Assembly: GCA_017559985.1 (NCBI GenBank)
Contig: JAFYPW010000064.1
Coordinates: 1 to 56,281, forward strand
DNA: 56,281 nucleotides
Reading direction: 5' to 3'
Source: Oscillospiraceae bacterium
Lineage (GTDB): Bacteria > Bacillota > Clostridia > Oscillospirales > JAAYXM01
Positions within the stretch are counted from its first letter, which is position 1. Each line of letters begins with the position of its first letter. This document shows, piece by piece, positions 51,780-56,281 of the stretch. The notes under the pieces were generated by a model, which saw nothing but the letters and a program-made list of their open reading frames with translations, was not told where the DNA came from and made no database searches. A program made the position numbers and the translations under genes.

Positions 51780-52610
51780 TTAAAGTGCTTCATCAATAAA
51801 GCTTATGCTGTTTGCAACAGTCGGCGAATCATCACTCTTCGCGCTGTATTCTATGCCGTAATATCCGCTGTATCCAAGCTTTTGGAGACGTGAAATTCCT
51901 TCTTTTATTCTGACAATCCCTTCTCCTATAACTGCTTCGTTCATATATTTCCCGGTCAATGTTTTCATCTCATCTCCGGACCGGTCTTCTTCCGTAATGG
52001 TTACGTCTTTAATATGAGCGTGAACAATTCTGTCGGAATATTTATCAATAAAACCGAGAACGTCTTCTCCCGCCTGGCAAATGTTTGCAAAATCAGCGAC
52101 AACACCGACATTTCTGTCAACAGTATCAAGAAACCTGCCAAATCCGTCAATGCCGTTAAATACATACCCCTGCTCTTCGTAGATCGTTCTTACCCCTATG
52201 CTTTTTGCATAATCGTATATCTCCCGCACGGCGCAGACACCCTTTTCAAACAACTCTTCCCTTCGGGGAACTATTTTTTCGGGATGACTGAATGCATTTG
52301 CAATCGTGTGATGCAGATAAGGTGAGCCGAGTATCCGGGCAACGTCTGCATATCCTTTAAGCGTTCTGAGTTTCTCTGCAGAATCTTCACCCACAAGATT
52401 TATATACACGGAAAAGCATACAAATTTAACGTTCTTGCTGTCTGCATATTGTCTGATTTTTTTCGCAGCTTCGACATCCGGTGTCTGAAACTCAAACATC
52501 GAAAAACCCTCAATTGCCGTCATGCCGTATTCCGCAGAAACATCTATCATATCATAGTAAGATTTAACGCGGGGAAACGGCGCCCAGTAAAAGCATATTT
52601 TTTCGTTCAT
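51780..52610 (-). CDS. sugar phosphate isomerase/epimerase-like TIM-barrel protein (second copy)
   Basis: 276 residues, xylose-isomerase-like TIM barrel (AP-endonuclease 2 family). Visible metal-site region: TIYEEQGYVFNG (Glu), GVVADFANICQAGED (Asp), VHAHIKDVTITEED (His-x-Lys-Asp) and C-terminal GYYGIEYSAK (Glu). Members isomerise or epimerise keto-sugars, and some act on 3-keto-glycosides. The start ATG has GGAGG at 8 bases. It lies 17 bases after the Gfo/Idh gene and is the last gene of this operon. Confidence 0.87.
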   Translation of the reverse strand: MNEKICFYWAPFPRVKSYYDMIDVSAEYGMTAIEGFSMFEFQTPDVEAAKKIRQYADSKNVKFVCFSVYINLVGEDSAEKLRTLKGYADVARILGSPYLHHTIANAFSHPEKIVPRREELFEKGVCAVREIYDYAKSIGVRTIYEEQGYVFNGIDGFGRFLDTVDRNVGVVADFANICQAGEDVLGFIDKYSDRIVHAHIKDVTITEEDRSGDEMKTLTGKYMNEAVIGEGIVRIKEGISRLQKLGYSGYYGIEYSAKSDDSPTVANSISFIDEAL

Positions 52611-52627
52611 ATCCTTTTCCTCCGGAA

Positions 52628-53629
52628 TCAGCGCAATTGTGCACCGCCGACGCTCTCGATTTCTTTCAGGGCGAGCCTCACGGACTTTACCGCGTCATCG
52701 AGCGGGGCTATCACCGGCTCTTTTCCTGCTAGGAGAGTATCAACAAAATATTTCAGCTCGTTATAATATCCGCCAAGGCTCGAAATATTTCCGCCAATGT
52801 CATTTCCTGCTTCAAAATCAGGTTTGATTTCAACCTTTTCTTTTCCGCCCACGTTGTAATAAACATTAAGACCGTTTGCATCAAGAACAACGGTTGCCTT
52901 TTCAAACTTCACACGGAACGATGCATCAAACGGGAAATCCGCAGGGTAATCCCAGCAAGCCTCAACCGTAACACTTGCTTCTTTATAATTGAATGTTGTG
53001 AATATCTGTTCAATTACACCTTTGCTGTTTCTTGCGACAGAAGTTGCAAAGTTTGACGGCTCGCCCATAAGATATCTTACAAAATCAACATCGTGGATGT
53101 GCATATCAAGTGCAACGGAACCGCTTTTTTCCGCATCGTGAAGCCATCCCTCCCATGCCCAACCGGGCACAGAGCTGAGACGTTTGAATACCGCCGACCT
53201 GATTTTTCCGAACCTGCCGCTATCTGATGCCTCTTTCAGCCATTTATACTCATCCCAGAACCTGATAACCTGACCTACCTGAACTTTTGTACCGCTCTCT
53301 TTTTGAAGCGCAACAAGAAGTTCGCCCTCTTCGGCAGTCAGACAGACCGGCTTTTCAATGAACACGTTTTTGCCTCTTCTTAACGCCTCAACCGCATGAT
53401 GCGTGTGGAGATATGTAGGCAGACAAATATCTATGATGTCGACATCCGCTTTTACAATAAGTTCATCTCCCGTAGCATATATCTCAGCACCGTGAGCTTT
53501 TGCAATCTCCTCTGCCTTTTCGCTTCTTACATCTGCAACAGCGACAATCTGCGCTCCTTCTATCTCTTTATAGCAGGCTGCATGCATGCCTCCCATAAAT
53601 CCGCATCCGATCAAACCAACTTTCAACAT
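52628..53629 (-). CDS. Gfo/Idh/MocA-family oxidoreductase (inositol 2-dehydrogenase-like)
   Basis: 333 residues. NAD(P)-binding start KVGLIGCGFMGGMHAACYKE, then VDIIDICLPTYLHTHHAVEA and the family signature FIEKPVCLTAEEGELLVAL with the catalytic Lys in EKP. The catalytic His region is SVALDMHIHDVDFVRYLMGE. These enzymes oxidise a sugar or polyol hydroxyl, often at C3 of glucosides or on inositol. Two bases after the first isomerase gene. Confidence 0.9.
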   Translation of the reverse strand: MLKVGLIGCGFMGGMHAACYKEIEGAQIVAVADVRSEKAEEIAKAHGAEIYATGDELIVKADVDIIDICLPTYLHTHHAVEALRRGKNVFIEKPVCLTAEEGELLVALQKESGTKVQVGQVIRFWDEYKWLKEASDSGRFGKIRSAVFKRLSSVPGWAWEGWLHDAEKSGSVALDMHIHDVDFVRYLMGEPSNFATSVARNSKGVIEQIFTTFNYKEASVTVEACWDYPADFPFDASFRVKFEKATVVLDANGLNVYYNVGGKEKVEIKPDFEAGNDIGGNISSLGGYYNELKYFVDTLLAGKEPVIAPLDDAVKSVRLALKEIESVGGAQLR

Positions 53630-53631
53630 AG

Positions 53632-54471
53632 CTATTTCCTCCCTAATATTTTATCCATCGCATTTGAAGTGTTATAAATAATTGTTTCGGGGTAATTGGC
53701 ATAAGGCGGTATCATCTCCGCTGTCGCCCAGCCGTCATAGCCAATTTTTCCAAACGCTGTCATAACAGCGGGATAATCCACATCTCCGGAAAGCAGGTCA
53801 ACAAAACCGCAAAGGCTTCCGGCTTCCCTTCTGTAATCTTTGAAATGAACCTTTTTTATCCTGTTGCCCAAAACCTTGATCCAATGTTCGGGATATCCGA
53901 TATAGAGCACGTTGCCCACATCAAAATATGAACCAACATAGTCACTTCCGACCTTATCTATGAACTCTGCCATTTCAACAGGCGAAAGCAGAAATTTGTT
54001 CCACACATTTTCAACACCGATGGAAACCTTCAACTGCTCTGCATAAGGTGCAAGCTCGCGAAGTGCCGAAAGTGCCCGCTCGTAAGCCACATCATATTCA
54101 ACAACCTCTCCGCCCTGTTCAAAAGCAACATTTACCGCGCCGGGCACGACAAGGATTGTGTCACACCCGAGCCAGGAAGCCACTTCAAGCTGTTTTCTTG
54201 TGATTTCTTTTGCCCGGTTGCGCTTTGCCTCATCTCCGGATGTATAGTTGTATGTCCAATAAAGACCGCTGGCAACACTGTAAAGCTCTATACCGACTTC
54301 CTGCGCCATCTTCTTTATTGCCATAACCTTTTCTTTTGTTGTCTCCATAGTAATCGCGCCGCCTGCATCGAGCGCAAGCTCCACCCCATCAAAGCCGGCA
54401 TCCTTTGCAAGCTCGAAACACTTTTTGATGTCAGGCTCTGCAAAAGACCAGATACTAATACCTTTTTTCAT
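53632..54471 (-). CDS. sugar phosphate isomerase/epimerase-like TIM-barrel protein (first copy)
   Basis: 279 residues, same fold as the second copy but clearly diverged. Features: KGISIWSFAEPDIKKCFELA start, DGVELALDAGG, IGVENVWNKFLLSP (Glu), YVGSYFDVGNVLYIGY (Asp), KKVHFKDYRREAG (His-x-Lys-Asp) and DGWATAEMIPPY (Glu). Metal-dependent isomerase, epimerase or keto-sugar lyase; the exact reaction is not predictable. Second gene of the operon. Confidence 0.87.
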   Translation of the reverse strand: MKKGISIWSFAEPDIKKCFELAKDAGFDGVELALDAGGAITMETTKEKVMAIKKMAQEVGIELYSVASGLYWTYNYTSGDEAKRNRAKEITRKQLEVASWLGCDTILVVPGAVNVAFEQGGEVVEYDVAYERALSALRELAPYAEQLKVSIGVENVWNKFLLSPVEMAEFIDKVGSDYVGSYFDVGNVLYIGYPEHWIKVLGNRIKKVHFKDYRREAGSLCGFVDLLSGDVDYPAVMTAFGKIGYDGWATAEMIPPYANYPETIIYNTSNAMDKILGRK

Positions 54472-54500
54472 TGAAATCCATCCTTCCGTTTTAATAAATT

Positions 54501-55754
54501 TTAATAAATCGGTGTGTTCTCATCAACACAAATTTCATCAAGACAGTATTTGCACTCAACAACACTTTCGCGGTTCAACCATTTCCCTCTCGTGAAATCA
54601 GGAAACTCTACCGGAGCTCCACCTTTTGCGATTGATGCCTCCGAAAGCGGAGCAATCGCCATCCACGTTGCCGTGTCATAGGCATCTATCGGTGTGTTCG
54701 TGCCGTTTTTGACAGCTTCAATAAATGCGCGGCAGACAAGCCAGTCCATACCTCCGTGACCGCCCTTTTCGCCGAGCGCAACATATTCTTTATGCAAAGG
54801 ATGGTCATACTTTGCATACATCTCTTCTTCGTTGTTTTCTATCTCCTCTTCCATTCCCTCAAAGTAGACAACCTTTCTCTCTTCCGTGCACATACCCTTC
54901 GTTCCCCTCACAGTGAAATTCCTGCTGTAATAGGGTCGTGGTGCTGTTGTATCAAGACAGAGATGAATGGTTTCTCCTCCGGCACACGTGATAACAGTAG
55001 TAATTATATCGCCCTGCTTATACTCCATACCGGCGTACGGACTATCCTCACCAAGGATTCTTTTCGCCGCCTGTTTGAGTGCCCCTCCGCGCGATGCAAA
55101 AGAAGAAAGCGTCAGCATCTTATTGCCGCGGTTGATATTAAGCACCTTTGAAATCGGTCCCAGTTCGTGAGTGGGATACTGTTCGCAGTTTCTTTTTATA
55201 TATGAATTTATTCTGTAATGCTTGTATTCTTCGTTTATACCCTCAAAAAGCTCACAGTCAGGCAAATAATGATGGTATCCACCCGCGCAATGCACGACAT
55301 CCCCAAAAAGACCCTGACGCACTATATTCAGCGCCATCATTTCTCTGCGCCCATAGCAGCAGTTTTCAAGCATCATAAGCGGAGCGCCTGTTTTTTCGTA
55401 TGTATCAACCAAATCATAGCATTCGCCAAGATCGAACGCACAGCCAACCTCTATGGCCGTATATTTTCCCGCCTTCATGGATTCTATCGCAAGAGCAGAT
55501 CGCCCCTCCCAACACGCCATAATGAAAACCGCGTCAATCTCAGGGTTGTTTAAAATATCGCGATAGTCCGTCGTCATAGCCGGTGCAGGCAATCCTTTTC
55601 CCCGGATAATCTGGTTGGCCTTTTCCAGATGCGGGACATAGCTGTCGCAAACAGCCGTAATCTCAACATCCTTCATATCGCACAGACACTTTTCCAGAAT
55701 GAATGTCCCTCTTCTTCCGAGTCCTATGTAACCTACTTTGATTTTTTCTTTCAT
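54501..55754 (-). CDS. Gfo/Idh/MocA-family oxidoreductase, GH109-like
   Basis: 417 residues. Start MKEKIKVGYIGLGRRGTFIL (NAD loop), AIEVGCAFDLGECYDLVDTY, GGYHHYLPDC, and the stretch YPTHELGPISKVLNINRGNK, which is close to that of family-109 alpha-N-acetylgalactosaminidases. These use NAD to oxidise C3 transiently and eliminate the glycosidic bond. C-terminal GGHGGMDWLVCRAFIEAVKN also fits. No signal peptide, so intracellular. ATG at 55754 chosen because AAGGAG is 8 bases upstream; an ATG two codons earlier is only 2 bases from it. First gene of the operon. Confidence 0.88.
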   Translation of the reverse strand: MKEKIKVGYIGLGRRGTFILEKCLCDMKDVEITAVCDSYVPHLEKANQIIRGKGLPAPAMTTDYRDILNNPEIDAVFIMACWEGRSALAIESMKAGKYTAIEVGCAFDLGECYDLVDTYEKTGAPLMMLENCCYGRREMMALNIVRQGLFGDVVHCAGGYHHYLPDCELFEGINEEYKHYRINSYIKRNCEQYPTHELGPISKVLNINRGNKMLTLSSFASRGGALKQAAKRILGEDSPYAGMEYKQGDIITTVITCAGGETIHLCLDTTAPRPYYSRNFTVRGTKGMCTEERKVVYFEGMEEEIENNEEEMYAKYDHPLHKEYVALGEKGGHGGMDWLVCRAFIEAVKNGTNTPIDAYDTATWMAIAPLSEASIAKGGAPVEFPDFTRGKWLNRESVVECKYCLDEICVDENTPIY

Positions 55755-55766
55755 AAACATTTCTCC

Positions 55767-55795
55767 TTGACACAACGTATAACTTATGCTATTGT
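55767..55795 (+). promoter_or_regulatory. candidate promoter for the AraC-type regulator gene
   Basis: TTGACA (55767-55772), spacer 17, TATTGT (55790-55795), 81 bases before the start codon. It overlaps the minus-strand operon start region, so the two directions may exclude each other. Confidence 0.4.
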
Positions 55796-55796
55796 C

Positions 55797-55826
55797 ATTA
55801 TAAGATAAACTTATTTGAGAATTCAA
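55797..55826 (-). promoter_or_regulatory. promoter of the Gfo/Idh-isomerase operon
   Basis: Minus-strand TTGAAT (55821-55826), spacer 18, TATAAT (55797-55802), about 42 bases before the GH109-like start codon. Confidence 0.6.
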
Positions 55827-55876
55827 TGCAAAAAGAGATGTAAAAAATATCATTTTGGATAGTTTACGGAGGAGCA

Positions 55877-56281
55877 ATGTTAAAGATTAACGAAAATTTC
55901 CGCATTGACAACATTTCCGAGATTATTTTTGACAGAGTTTTTGACAAGAACTTTACATTCGAAGGCGAAGCTCACGATTTCTGGGAAATAGTCTTTGTTG
56001 TCCAAGGGAAAATTGAAGTTGTTGAAAACGAAAAAATTTATATTATGAGTGACGGCGACATCATTTTCCACGCACCTATGGAGTTCCATAAAATATGCTC
56101 TGCCGAAAACACACTCCCTCACGTCCTTAATATGAGCTTTACGGTTGAAGGAGCTCTTCCTCCAATGGTAAAAAACGGTATCTTCAATCTTAACCCCGAA
56201 CAAAAATCCGAATACACAAAGCTTTTCAGGTTTGTAAAAAACGACCTTGTCGAAAATGAACATCCCGCTCCTTTCGCAATA
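55877..56281 (+). CDS. AraC-type regulator, N-terminal sensor part (runs off the right edge)
   Basis: 135 codons in the window, none of them a stop. ATG at 55877 follows GGAGGAG. The visible part is a cupin-like sensor domain: HDFWEIVFVVQGKIEVVENE, then IYIMSDGDIIFHAPMEFHKI, as at the N-terminus of AraC-family regulators with an N-terminal ligand-binding cupin. The DNA-binding HTH domain would lie beyond the edge, so the AraC label is inferred. Divergent orientation suggests it controls the Gfo/Idh-isomerase operon. Confidence 0.75.
   Translation, partial: MLKINENFRIDNISEIIFDRVFDKNFTFEGEAHDFWEIVFVVQGKIEVVENEKIYIMSDGDIIFHAPMEFHKICSAENTLPHVLNMSFTVEGALPPMVKNGIFNLNPEQKSEYTKLFRFVKNDLVENEHPAPFAI

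Noticed and set aside
1..56281. CRISPR array, prophage, insertion sequence or origin of replication
   Set aside because: No regularly spaced direct repeats, transposase, integrase, phage structural gene or DnaA-box cluster was seen.

Overview
The window looks like chromosomal DNA of an anaerobic, low-to-moderate GC member of the Clostridia (Bacillota), most plausibly an uncultured gut or rumen lineage near the Oscillospirales. Evidence: strong GGAGG-type Shine-Dalgarno sites, an IspH-ribosomal protein S1 fusion of the kind known from Clostridia, cytosolic HdrABC/Flx electron-transfer genes, TRAP transporters, and arginine and cell-wall genes with clostridial gene order. No phage, insertion sequence, CRISPR array or plasmid gene was seen. 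The taxonomic placement is inference.

Layout. 1-3.4 kb: start of an ATP-grasp gene, then a LysR regulator with a co-directional TRAP-type permease and a tiny membrane partner. 3.4-6.1 kb: a DegT aminotransferase divergent from metK. 6.1-15.9 kb (minus strand): an arginine operon argC-argJ-argB-argD-argF, with a good promoter overlapped by an ARG-box-like site. It ends in one 1502-residue gene that joins a CarA N-terminal domain (no glutaminase domain), a complete CarB and a DapF domain. 16-17.3 kb: a PqqD-like protein overlapping an S24/S26 peptidase-like gene, then a YgjV-like membrane protein. 17.4-26.2 kb (plus strand): nine redox genes, hdrB-hdrC-hdrA-flxD-two Fe-S proteins-flxA-FrdB-like-FrdA-like. 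The last carries an apparent single-base frameshift.

26.3-28.6 kb: an XRE helix-turn-helix/GlmM fusion translationally coupled to a left-handed beta-helix acyltransferase. 28.8-31.3 kb: rhamnulokinase and a class II aldolase. 31.4-35.2 kb: tRNA-Ser(GGA), then the ribosomal/transcription block rpmG-secE-nusG-rplK-rplA-rplJ-rplL with recognisable leader structures. 35.4-39 kb: a heterodimeric ABC exporter. 39-43.5 kb: an aspartate:alanine-exchanger-family carrier and a TAXI-type TRAP transporter. 43.6-51.6 kb: a tight nine-gene minus-strand run (SGNH hydrolase, alpha/beta hydrolase, GNAT, trmB, rpiR, yhiN-like, cmk, plsC, ispH-rpsA). 51.8-56.3 kb: two Gfo/Idh/MocA oxidoreductases alternating with two TIM-barrel isomerases, divergent from a partial AraC-type regulator.

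The strongest candidates for something undescribed are (a) the Hdr-Flx operon that ends in fumarate-reductase-like subunits, suggesting a soluble NADH-driven, possibly bifurcating, fumarate or enoate reductase, and (b) the CarA(N)-CarB-DapF fusion, which lacks the glutaminase domain and has Ala at the usual first catalytic Cys of DapF. Assignments rest on reading translated sequence and motifs; no database search was run.
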